Below the pieces are notes generated by a model. The model made no database searches. It was not told the DNA's origin and saw nothing but the letters and a program-made list of their open reading frames with translations. Shown here in pieces: positions 1 through 7,800 of a stretch of DNA of 20,851 nucleotides. The stretch comes from an uncultured Collinsella sp. (lineage in GTDB: Bacteria; Actinomycetota; Coriobacteriia; Coriobacteriales; Coriobacteriaceae). The DNA lies in assembly GCA_900555745.1 (NCBI GenBank), contig USMH01000003.1:1-20851 (forward strand), written 5' to 3'. A program made the position numbers and the translations under genes. How positions within the stretch are numbered: the first letter of the stretch is position 1; each line of letters opens with the position of its first letter.

Positions 1-133
1 CCACGGCATCGCATGCCTCGGCAACGTGGTACGTATGCTCGATTTTGAGCGCGATGCGTGGGTTGGTGGCGTCGTAGGCATCGGTATAGCGTTTGAAGGC
101 CGCGGTCGCCCGGCCCCGATCGATAGCTGTCAT
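1..133 (-). CDS. HD-domain protein, N-terminal fragment (runs off the window)
   Basis: This is an open reading frame on the minus strand starting with ATG at 133-131 and leaving the window at base 1, so only 44 codons are visible. A Shine-Dalgarno-like AGGAAG lies a few bases upstream of the ATG. The visible peptide has a charged helix with FKRYTDAYD, followed by a segment reading KIEHTYHVAEACDAV. In HD-domain metal-dependent phosphohydrolases the first metal-binding His sits in just such an H-x-x-x-V-A context, so I infer an HD-superfamily protein. The diagnostic His-Asp pair would lie outside the window, so the family call rests on a short stretch and no substrate can be proposed. It is transcribed divergently from azlC. 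Confidence 0.6.
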   Translation of the reverse strand, partial: MTAIDRGRATAAFKRYTDAYDATNPRIALKIEHTYHVAEACDAV

Positions 134-164
134 AATGACTTCCTAAAAAGCTGTGTCTTTCGAT

Positions 165-200
165 CCGGTGGCAATTGTAGGTGAACTCGGTTACCACCGG
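165..200. promoter_or_regulatory. Inverted repeat between the divergent HD gene and azlC
   Basis: CCGGTGG at 165-171 is an exact inverted match to CCACCGG at 194-200, with a 22-base spacer. It lies in the 127-bp gap between the divergent HD-domain gene and azlC, upstream of the azlC start chosen here. It could be an operator for a dimeric regulator or a leader hairpin. No promoter boxes are convincing nearby. Confidence 0.35.
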
Positions 201-260
201 GCGATGATTCTGCCGCGTCGTCGAATGCGGCTCGGAAATCTTGTCGGGACGAGGAACCCT

Positions 261-953
261 ATGGTGCTCAAAATCGTTAAAACCGTCTGGCCGGTGATGC
301 TTACCTATGTTGCGATAGGCGCGCCGTGCGGAATGATTATGGCGCAGACGGGAATGGAGCCCTGGATGGTTTTTGCTCTGAGCAGCACGTTTGTGACGGG
401 TAGCGGCCAGTTTATGGTCTGCAATCTGTGGCTGGCAGGTGTGCCTGCGGCATCGATTGTCGCAAGTGTGGCCGCAATCTCCTCGCGCTTTGCACTTTAT
501 TCGGCATCAATCGCGCCCCATCTGAGGGGTGCCTCGAAGCGTCAGACGCTGGCTGTTGCCGCGACGCTTACCGAGGAGGCATATGGCATCTCGCTTGCCA
601 AGTTGGTTGAAGGGGAGGATTGGGGCCCGCGCGAGTCCTTTGCGCTCAACGCGATCCTCATCGCGACATGGGGCGTTTCGTGCACGATGGGCGCCGTTGT
701 AGGCGCCGTTGTCGATGTCCCCACCGCTATTGCTGGCTTTGTCTGCACCTCGCTCTTTATCTGCCTGCTCTTTTCGCAGCGACTGTCGCGCGGCAATGTC
801 GTGGCTGCCGTTATGGCTGCGGTGTCTGTCGCCATATGCAAGCTCTTGGGGTGGACGAATACCGCCGTGCCGGCAAGCGTGCTCGTCGGTGTTGCCGCGG
901 CGCTTGCGCGCGATACTCTCGCCGAAGGAAGGGGTGCTCGCGATGCCCGTTAA
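261..953 (+). CDS. azlC: AzlC-family branched-chain amino acid exporter, large subunit
   Basis: This is a 230-residue polytopic membrane protein of the AzlC family. With AzlD it forms a two-component exporter of branched-chain amino acids (Bacillus AzlCD, E. coli YgaZH). The N-terminus has the family pattern WPVMLTYVAIGAPCG. Next come GSGQFMVCNLWLAG and the loop SSRFALYSASIAPHLRG, which matches the family's conserved region after the second membrane segment. The frame is open back to a GTG at 153, but I choose ATG 261: GAGGA at 251-255 is correctly spaced, the family motif starts about 10 residues later, and 230 residues is the usual length. The stop overlaps the azlD start by 11 bp, indicating translational coupling. 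The export role is known for the family; the substrate is inferred. Confidence 0.85.
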   Translation: MVLKIVKTVWPVMLTYVAIGAPCGMIMAQTGMEPWMVFALSSTFVTGSGQFMVCNLWLAGVPAASIVASVAAISSRFALYSASIAPHLRGASKRQTLAVAATLTEEAYGISLAKLVEGEDWGPRESFALNAILIATWGVSCTMGAVVGAVVDVPTAIAGFVCTSLFICLLFSQRLSRGNVVAAVMAAVSVAICKLLGWTNTAVPASVLVGVAAALARDTLAEGRGARDAR

Positions 954-1266
954 TGAGTTTTTGGTCCTGTGGCTGTCGTCTTGGGCGGCCATCGCGTTTT
1001 TCCGCATTGCCCCGGCGTTTGCTTTGCGCGGGAGAACGCTGTCGCCCCGCGTTACCGAGGCCTTGGGTTATATTCCGCCCGCCGCCTTTGCGGCGCTGGT
1101 CGCTAACGATTTGATAAGCCCTGGCGCTTTCGACGCCGGCTTGTGGCAGGGCTTGATTCCCTGGATTGCGGCTGCCGGTGTCGTGGCGGTGGCAATCAAG
1201 ACAAAGTCGATGTTGTGGTGCTGCGTCTCGGGCATCGTGTTCTATATCGTTTTGAGCCTTGTATAA
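943..1266 (+). CDS. azlD: AzlD-family branched-chain amino acid exporter, small subunit
   Basis: This is a 107-residue hydrophobic protein with about four membrane segments, the usual size of AzlD (YgaH). Visible hallmarks are an N-terminal membrane segment, then AFALRGRTLSPRVTEALGYIPPAAFAALV, which contains the family's conserved R-x-L-x-P and Y-I-P-P-A-x-x-A-A-L pattern, and a hydrophobic C-terminus. ATG 943 is the best start: AAGGAAGGGG at about 925-934 is a strong ribosome-binding site, and the gene begins inside the last 11 bases of azlC. It is expected to act only together with AzlC at the cytoplasmic membrane. No terminator with a clear U-tract follows it. Confidence 0.85.
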   Translation: MPVNEFLVLWLSSWAAIAFFRIAPAFALRGRTLSPRVTEALGYIPPAAFAALVANDLISPGAFDAGLWQGLIPWIAAAGVVAVAIKTKSMLWCCVSGIVFYIVLSLV

Positions 1267-1409
1267 AAGCAAGGGCGCGTTTAGCGTCCCGGCCCAACGA
1301 ATCGAATTTCTCACCGAGCTGGTCTGCTTCTTCTGGTACCATGGTCAAACTTTACTGTAGCAAAGCGTGACGTGGGCTTTTGTTCTGCGTCAGCGGAAAT
1401 GGGGGTTTC

Positions 1410-2432
1410 ATGGCACAGGAAGCGACCGCCAACGAGCAAAAGAAATTCAAAGTACCGCGCATCCCGGGTGACATCATGATCTACCCGATGATCGTCGGTC
1501 TTTTGCTCAATACCTTCTGCCCGCAGGTCTTCGAGATCGGCGGCTTCTTTACCGCCGCCTGTCGCGGTGGTTCCAACACCATCGTCGCCGCAATTCTGCT
1601 GTTTGTGGGCGCCGGCATCAGCTTTAAGTCCACGCCGGGCGCTATCAAGACCGGCATCGTCGTACTGATCCCCAAGCTTGTTGTTGCGGCCGCCCTTGGC
1701 TTGGGTGTGGCATATTTCTTTAACGATAACTTCCTGGGCCTGAGCTCCGTGTCTATCATCGGCGGCATCACGTTTTGCAACATGGCGCTCTATACGGGCA
1801 TCATGGGCGAGTTCGGCGATGAGTCCGAGCAGGGCGCTGTCGGTATCCTGTTCTTTACGGCCGGCCCCGCCGTCACGATGATCATCCTCGGTGTCTCGGG
1901 TCTCGCCAACATCCCCGTCGGCACCATCATCGGATCCATCCTGCCGCTTGTTATCGGCATGGTCCTGGGCAACTTGTTCCCGTTTATCAAGAATCTGCTG
2001 GTCCCCGGCGCCAATCCCGCGATCGCCGTTATCGGCTTTCAGCTCGGTGCGTCCATGAGCCTTTCGAGCTTTATCACCGGCGGTATTTCGGGCATCCTGC
2101 TGGGCCTCATCACGCTCTTTATCGTCGGTCCCATTACCTTTGCGTTCGAGCGCCTGTGCGGTGGTAACGGCAAGGCGGCCGTTGCCTGCTCCACTATCGC
2201 CGGCACGGCTATGACCACGCCGGTCGCCCTCGCCGAGGTCGCCCCGCGCTATGCCGAGCTTGCGCCCACTGCGTATGCGCAGATCGCCACTGCCGTCATC
2301 ATCACGGCAATCATGGCTCCGATTCTGACCGGCTGGGTCGATAAGAAGTTCTGCCACGGCAAAGAGGATCTGTCGCCTGCCGGTGTCGAGGCCATCGAGG
2401 AGGCCGTCGCGACCGACATCGACGGCGAGTAA
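1410..2432 (+). CDS. kdgT: 2-keto-3-deoxygluconate permease, KdgT family
   Basis: This is a 340-residue membrane protein close to the 327-residue length of E. coli KdgT, which imports 2-keto-3-deoxy-D-gluconate (a pectin and uronate breakdown product) with protons. About ten hydrophobic segments are visible. Family-like stretches are PMIVGLLLNTFCPQ near the N-terminus, LLFVGAGISFK, GGITFCNMALYTGIMGEFGD in the middle, and GGNGKAAVACSTIAGTAMTTP near residue 260. The start is ATG 1410 behind a G-rich Shine-Dalgarno (GGGGG). A TTG ten codons upstream is rejected. No kdgK, kdgA or uronate gene is adjacent, so it appears to be a single-gene unit between azlD and the terminator at 2478. The exact sugar acid is inferred from the family. 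Confidence 0.85.
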   Translation: MAQEATANEQKKFKVPRIPGDIMIYPMIVGLLLNTFCPQVFEIGGFFTAACRGGSNTIVAAILLFVGAGISFKSTPGAIKTGIVVLIPKLVVAAALGLGVAYFFNDNFLGLSSVSIIGGITFCNMALYTGIMGEFGDESEQGAVGILFFTAGPAVTMIILGVSGLANIPVGTIIGSILPLVIGMVLGNLFPFIKNLLVPGANPAIAVIGFQLGASMSLSSFITGGISGILLGLITLFIVGPITFAFERLCGGNGKAAVACSTIAGTAMTTPVALAEVAPRYAELAPTAYAQIATAVIITAIMAPILTGWVDKKFCHGKEDLSPAGVEAIEEAVATDIDGE

Positions 2433-2477
2433 TCGTCGACGCGAGTCAATCAAGCCGGCGTGCAATTCGCGCCGTTT

Positions 2478-2530
2478 GAGCGCCCGAACGAAAGCTGTCT
2501 TGCAGTGACGTTCGGGCGCTCTGCTATTAT
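2478..2530 (+). terminator. Intrinsic terminator after kdgT
   Basis: There is a perfect 13-bp inverted repeat, GAGCGCCCGAACG at 2478-2490 and its complement at 2509-2521, with an 18-base loop. It starts 45 bases after the kdgT stop. The tail (TGCTATTATT) is T-rich but not a pure T-run. The same tail may hold the -10 element of the next gene. Confidence 0.7.
2500..2530 (+). promoter_or_regulatory. Candidate extended -10 promoter for the diguanylate cyclase gene
   Basis: TGCTATTAT at 2522-2530 fits an extended -10 element (TGnTATAAT) with one mismatch. A poor -35 (TTGCAG, 2500-2505) sits 19 bases upstream, inside the loop of the kdgT terminator. Transcription would begin near 2537 and give a leader of about 80 nt. 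Confidence 0.4.
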
Positions 2531-2537
2531 TCCCCTT

Positions 2538-2587
2538 ACCCCTGCGGAGTAGGGGTGTTTATTGCCCAGACACGAATCGGGCGATTC
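2538..2587 (+). promoter_or_regulatory. Structured leader of the diguanylate cyclase gene
   Basis: Three short hairpins can form here. ACCCCT (2538-2543) pairs with AGGGGT (2551-2556). GCCC (2564-2567) can pair with GGGC (2579-2582). GAATC (2574-2578) can pair with GATTC (2583-2587). The last two exclude each other, because GGGC is the loop of the third hairpin and its flanks are used by the second. I do not recognise a known riboswitch, and in particular no c-di-GMP aptamer. Confidence 0.3.
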
Positions 2588-2619
2588 TGACCACTTGGAT
2601 ATTGAAGGGATGGCGTCTA

Positions 2620-3762
2620 GTGGTTAAGGCACTCAAGATTGAGATATTCCTGCTATGCATGATTGTTCTTATCGGGCTTGCCGCGCGAAGTCGCCACTCC
2701 TTGTTCTCGAGTACCCAGCAGTTATTGTTTAGTACGCTCGGTTACACCTCTGCCGCGTACATGCTATTCGATATAATCTGGACGCTTTCGGACGGTGTGG
2801 GCGGCACGCTGGGCATTGCTGCCAACTGGATTTCCAACGCGGTTTCGTTTTCGCTCTTTGCCGCCGCGTGCCTCATTTGGTTTATCTATTCCGAGACGGT
2901 GCAGGGTTCTCGCCTTTTGACCGTGCGCTATAGGATGGCGTTTGTAACGCTGCCTGCGGTGCTGGTAGTCGTACTGGCGTTTACTAGCTACTGGACGCAT
3001 GCCCTGTTCTATATCGATGCGCAGGGCGCGTATCGTCGCGGTTTTGTCTATATGATCCAGCCCATCGTCAGCTACTGCTACGTTATATATACGTCCCTGC
3101 ATGCGTTTATACAATCTTGCAAGGTCGAGAGCCTACAAAAGAAGGCCATCTATCAAACCTTGGCATTTTTCGCCATTCCGGCCTTGGTGGCCGGTGTCTT
3201 TCAGGTCTTTTATTCGGGCCCCTGCCTTAGTGTCGGCATCATGTTAAGTATGTTGCAGCTCTACATTGTTTGTCAGGAGCAGCTGATCTCGACCGACCCG
3301 TTGACTGGCCTTAACAATCGCAACCGTTTTGAGACCTATATGCTGTCGCTGTTCTCGGGTGCTGACCAGGCCGATGATGTGTATCTGCTTATGATGGATG
3401 CCGACGGCTTTAAGCAAATTAACGACCGGTATGGACATGTTGAGGGCGATCATGCCCTCCAGGTCATATCTGCTACGCTCAAAGAGGTCTGCTCGGCGTC
3501 TGGTGGTTTTATCGCACGCTATGGTGGCGATGAGTTCGTGGTGCTTCAAAAGGCGACGGCGGAACAGGACATCATAGACCTGTGTTCGGCGATTAACGAC
3601 GAGCTCGCTCGTGCCGAGGTGCCGTATGCATTGCGGATGTCCATCGGTTACGCGCGGGTCGGCGATAGTGTTGATACCTGGCAAGACTTACTTCGCGCTG
3701 CCGATGCGGAGCTCTACCGCGTCAAGGCCGAGAAAAAGAAAGCCGGCGTCCAGATACGCTAG
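2620..3762 (+). CDS. Membrane-anchored diguanylate cyclase (GGDEF domain)
   Basis: This 380-residue protein has an N-terminal half of about six to seven hydrophobic segments (residues 1-220) and a C-terminal GGDEF domain. The domain opens with DPLTGLNNR (about 226-234), has the metal-binding Asp in MDADGFKQIND (Asp about 260), and carries an intact RYGGDEF (GGDEF about 302-306). It should therefore convert two GTP to cyclic di-GMP on the cytoplasmic side. The four residues where the inhibitory RxxD site would lie, ending five residues before GGDEF, read ASGG, so product inhibition through that site is not expected. The start chosen is GTG 2620, with GAAGGGA at 2604-2610 as ribosome-binding site; TTG 2602 is an in-frame alternative. 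I do not recognise the membrane sensor type. It stands alone with no EAL or PilZ gene nearby. Confidence 0.87.
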   Translation: MVKALKIEIFLLCMIVLIGLAARSRHSLFSSTQQLLFSTLGYTSAAYMLFDIIWTLSDGVGGTLGIAANWISNAVSFSLFAAACLIWFIYSETVQGSRLLTVRYRMAFVTLPAVLVVVLAFTSYWTHALFYIDAQGAYRRGFVYMIQPIVSYCYVIYTSLHAFIQSCKVESLQKKAIYQTLAFFAIPALVAGVFQVFYSGPCLSVGIMLSMLQLYIVCQEQLISTDPLTGLNNRNRFETYMLSLFSGADQADDVYLLMMDADGFKQINDRYGHVEGDHALQVISATLKEVCSASGGFIARYGGDEFVVLQKATAEQDIIDLCSAINDELARAEVPYALRMSIGYARVGDSVDTWQDLLRAADAELYRVKAEKKKAGVQIR

Positions 3763-3807
3763 GAAAAGGGGTGCACGCTTGCGTGCGTGGCGGCCCTCAG
3801 CTCACCG

Positions 3808-3833
3808 ATGTACTCCATTAAGCTAAAGTACAT
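3808..3833. repeat. Inverted repeat between convergent genes
   Basis: ATGTACT (3808-3814) and AGTACAT (3827-3833) form a perfect 7-bp stem with a 12-base loop. The 101-bp gap between the diguanylate cyclase gene and the convergent EamA gene also holds GCACGC-TT-GCGTGC (3773-3786). Neither has a proper T-run on either side, so termination is possible but weakly supported. Confidence 0.3.
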
Positions 3834-3863
3834 GAATCCCCTCTGCTAAATAAGGGCAGTTCG

Positions 3864-4799
3864 TTAAGCTTTTTTGGGTTTGTTGACGATGATGATGCCG
3901 CCGCAGACCAACAGCAGGGCAACGATGACGGTAGCGGGGCTCGTGCCAGCGCCCTCACCGAGCAGCAGTGCGCTCAGCAGCACGCCAAAGACGGGGTTCA
4001 TAAACCCAAAGACCGAGACGCGGCTGACGGGGTTGACGGCAAGCAGGCGCGACCACAGCGAGTAGGCGACCGCGGAGATAAGCGCCATGTAGATGATGAG
4101 CGCGATGGCGGGGGCAATCGCCGTGGGGGAGAGCGCGCCACCCATCAAAAAGCCAATGGCGGTGAGGACCAGGCCGCCGACCAAGAACTGCCACCCGGCA
4201 AGCAAGACGCCGTCGTGTTCGCGCGAGAAGATGCCGATCAGGCAGGTCGAAAGGGCACCCGCGACGGTGGAGGCCAGGATAAAGCCCTCGCCGTCGAGCG
4301 CAAAGCCAAAGGTGCCGTCCACGCCCGAAAGGTTGACGAGCGCGACACCGGCAAAGCCCAGTACGCAGCCGAGCACCTTGGCCGCGTTGAGCTTTTCGGT
4401 GCGAAACGCCAAGGCGGCAAAGAGGATAGCCAAGAAGTTGGCGCTGGCCTCGATGATGGAGCTCGACATAGCGCTTGCACGGGAGAGACCAAGGTAGAAA
4501 AAGAAGTACTGGCCGATGGTCTGGAAGAGCGACAGGATGCATATGGGCTTGATATCGCGTACCTGTGGGACGAGCGGTCGGCGCTGGGCTGCGCTCATGC
4601 TGATAATGACCAACATGCCGGCAAGGGTGAAGCGCAGACCGGCGAAGAGCAGCTGCGAGGCGCTGTCGTGCGCCGGGATGCCAAAGAGGCCGTAGCCGAT
4701 TTTGATGCAGGGGAAAGCCGACCCCCAGAGCGCGCAGCAAACGAGACAGCCCAGGATGAGTCCGGGTAGGGTGGCGAGATACGGCTTGCGGCTTTCCAT
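3864..4799 (-). CDS. EamA/DMT-family membrane transporter
   Basis: This is a 311-residue integral membrane protein with about ten hydrophobic segments in two homologous halves, the EamA (DUF6) layout of the drug/metabolite transporter superfamily. The first half has the family-like ALWGSAFPCIKIG near the N-terminus and the segment after FFFYLGLSRASAMSSSIIEASAN. The second half ends with PVSRVSVFGFMNPVFGVLLSALLLGE, the typical last-but-one helix pattern. Members usually export amino acids or other metabolites; no substrate can be assigned. ATG 4799 is preferred over an upstream ATG at 4841 because AGGAAGGA sits just before it and the longer version would read through the purL terminator. It lies downstream of purL on the same strand. 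Confidence 0.85.
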   Translation of the reverse strand: MESRKPYLATLPGLILGCLVCCALWGSAFPCIKIGYGLFGIPAHDSASQLLFAGLRFTLAGMLVIISMSAAQRRPLVPQVRDIKPICILSLFQTIGQYFFFYLGLSRASAMSSSIIEASANFLAILFAALAFRTEKLNAAKVLGCVLGFAGVALVNLSGVDGTFGFALDGEGFILASTVAGALSTCLIGIFSREHDGVLLAGWQFLVGGLVLTAIGFLMGGALSPTAIAPAIALIIYMALISAVAYSLWSRLLAVNPVSRVSVFGFMNPVFGVLLSALLLGEGAGTSPATVIVALLLVCGGIIIVNKPKKA

Positions 4800-4821
4800 G
4801 ATGTCCTTCCTGTATGCGCGA

Positions 4822-4860
4822 AGAAAAAAAGAACCCGCCACCGGATGCGTCGGTGGCGGG
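4822..4860 (-). terminator. Intrinsic terminator of purL
   Basis: Read on the minus strand, a perfect 10-bp stem (4851-4860 with 4834-4843, 7-base loop) is followed by TTC and a run of seven T. It starts about 40 bases after the purL stop. Its T-run ends only some 20 bases before the EamA start codon, so it separates purL from the EamA gene. Confidence 0.88.
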
Positions 4861-4898
4861 TGATGTTACCCGAAGGGATTGTACCCGATGGGAAAGGC

Positions 4899-7800
4899 TT
4901 AGGCGAAGTAGGCTACGCCGCTCTCAAAGATCGGCATGAACTTGTCGCCGGGGACATGCTCGGGCACGTTGCGGTACAGGTTGTCGCCGCGACGCTCGGC
5001 ATGACCCATCTTGCCCAGGACGCGGCCGTCGGGGCTCGTGATGCCCTCGATGGCGAGTGCGGAGCCGTTGGGGTTGACGGAAAGGTCCATGCTGGGCTTA
5101 CCGTCCTCGCCCACGTACTGCGTGGCGACCTGGCCGTTGGCGATCAGCTGGGCGAGTACTTCGTCATTGGCGACAAAGCGGCCCTCGCCGTGGCTGATGG
5201 CGACGGTGTAGGGGTCGTCCAGGCTGCACTGCGACAGCCATGGGGACAGGTTGGACGAGATGCGGGTGCGCACCAGGCGGCTCTGATGGCGACCGATGGT
5301 GTTGAACGTCAGCGTGGGCGCATCGGGCGTGGCGTCGACGATGTCACCGTAGGGCACCAGGCCGAGCTTGACCAGAGCCTGGAAGCCGTTGCAAATGCCC
5401 AGCATCAGGCCATCGCGGGCCTTGAGCAGGTCGCGGACTGCTTCGGTGACCTCGGGAGCGCGGAAGAACGCCGTGATGAACTTGGCGGAGCCGTCGGGCT
5501 CGTCGCCGCCCGAGAAGCCGCCGGGGATCATGACAATCTGGCTTGCACGGATGCGGCGGGCAAGCTCGTGGGTGCTCTCGGCGACGGCCTCGGGCGTGAG
5601 GTTGTTGATCACGAAGGTGTCGGCCTCGGCGCCGGCGGCACGGAAGGCACGGGCGCTATCGTACTCGCAGTTGTTGCCGGGGAACACGGGGATGATCACG
5701 CGCGGGCGGGCGATCTTGGCGCCGCCGTACACGTGGATATCCTTGGCACGGAAGTCGATGGCCTCGACCTCGGGGGTCTCGCCGGCGCTGCGGTAGGCAA
5801 AGACGCCCTCGATGCCGCTCTCCCAGGCCTCCTGGAGCTTGGAGAGCTCGATGACCTCGGAGCCGGTGTCGATGACATAGCCCTCAACGGTGGTGCCCAG
5901 AGGCTCGACGACAACGCCGTCGGCGACCTCGGGCAGCTCGGCATCCTCGGCGAGCTCGACGATAAAGCTGCCATAGAGCGGGGTGAAGAGGCTCTCCACG
6001 TCCACATCCTCGGCAAGCTCGATACCGATCTGGTTGCCGACGCACATCTTAAAGAGGCTCTCGGCGCCGCAGCCGTAGCCGGGTGTGGAGACGGCCAGGG
6101 CGTCGCCGGCGGCGGTGAGCGCTTCGACAGCGTCAAATGCGGCGAGAAGCTGCTGGGCATCGGGACGGTAGTCCTCGCCATAGGTGGCGGGGGCGATACG
6201 GACAACGCGGTGCGTCAGGCCCTTGAACTCGGGGGAGACGGCGCGGGCTGCCTTGCCTACGGCGACAGCGAAGCTGATCAGGGTCGGCGGAACGTTGAGC
6301 TCGCCGGCTTCGTCCTCAAACGAGCCGCTCATGGAATCCTTACCGCCGATGGCGCCGGCACCCAGGTCGACCTGGGCCATAAGGGCGCCCAGGACGGCTG
6401 CCATGGGCTTGCCCCAACGCTCAGCCTCGGTGCGCAGACGCTCGAAGTACTCCTGGAAGGAGAGGTAGGCGCGCTTGTGCTCAAAGCCGGCGGCAACGAG
6501 CTTGGCGATGGACTCGACTACGGACAGGTATGCGCCCGCAAACTGGTCGGCTTCCATCAGGTAGGGGTTGAAGCCCCATGCCATAGCGCTCGCCGTGGTG
6601 GTCTCGCCGTCCACGGGGAACTTGGCGACCATGGCAGAGCTCGGAGTGAGCTGCGTCTTGCCGCCAAAGGGCATGAGCACGGTTGCGGCGCCGATGGTGG
6701 AGTCGAAGCGCTCGGAAAGGCCCTTGTTGGAGGCGACGTTGAGGTCGGTGACCAGCGAGGTCATGCGCTCGGCAAGCGTGGTGCCGGCCCAGCTGGGCTG
6801 CCACACGCTACGGGCACACACGTGGGCGACCTGGTGCTTGGGCGCACCGTTGGAGTTGAGGAACTCGCGGGACAGGTCGACGATGGCGACGCCGTTCCAG
6901 GCCATGCGCATGCGCGGCTCGGCGGTAACCTCGGCGATAACGGTCGCCTCCAGGTTCTCCTCGGCGGCGTAGCCCATGAACTCCTCGACGTCACCGTCGG
7001 CGACGGCGCAGGCCATACGCTCCTGGGACTCGGAGATGGCGAGCTCGGTGCCGTCCAGGCCGTCGTACTTCTTGGTCACGGTGTCCAGGTCCACGTACAG
7101 GCCGTCGGCAAGCTCGCCCACGGCGACCGAGACGCCGCCGGCGCCAAAGTCGTTGCAGCGCTTGATCAGGCGGCAGGCGTCGCCGCGGCGGAAGAGGCGC
7201 TGCAGCTTGCGCTCGACCGGGGCGTTGCCCTTCTGGACCTCGGCGCCCGAGGTCTCGATGGACTCGGTGTTCTGGGTCTTGGAGGAGCCGGTGGCACCGC
7301 CGATGCCGTCACGGCCGGTGCGGCCGCCCAGCAGGATGATCTTGTCAGTGGGGGCGGGGCACTCGCGGCGCACGTGGTTTGCCGGGGTAGCGCCCACGAC
7401 GGCGCCGACCTCCATGCGCTTGGCCACGTAGCCGGGGTGATAGAGCTCGTTGACCTGGCCGGTGGCAAGGCCGATCTGGTTGCCGTAGCTGGAGTAGCCG
7501 GCGGCAGCGGTGGTCACGAGCTTGCGCTGCGGCAGCTTGCCCTCGAGCGTCTCGGACACGGGGACGGTGGGGTCGCCGGCGCCGGTGACACGCATGGCCT
7601 GGTACACGTAGCTGCGGCCCGAGAGCGGGTCGCGGATGGCGCCGCCCACGCAGGTGGCGGCACCGCCGAAGGGCTCGATCTCGGTCGGGTGGTTGTGGGT
7701 CTCGTTCTTAAACAGGAACAGCCAGTCCTGGTCCTCGCCGTCGACATCGACCTTCACCTTGACGGTGCAGGCGTTGATCTCCTCGGACTCGTCGACATCG

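Noticed and set aside
153..260. Longer azlC starting at GTG 153
   Set aside because: No ribosome-binding site precedes 153, the extra 36 residues are Arg-rich and unlike AzlC, and ATG 261 has a well-spaced GAGGA.
1273..1289. Hairpin after azlD as a terminator
   Set aside because: GGGCGC and GCGTCC pair with one G-U, but no T-run follows on the plus strand, so termination is not supported.
2610..2627. Five-codon mini-ORF overlapping the diguanylate cyclase start
   Set aside because: ATG-GCG-TCT-AGT-GGT-TAA could act as a leader cistron, but the ribosome-binding site is too close to it and five codons offer no evidence of use.
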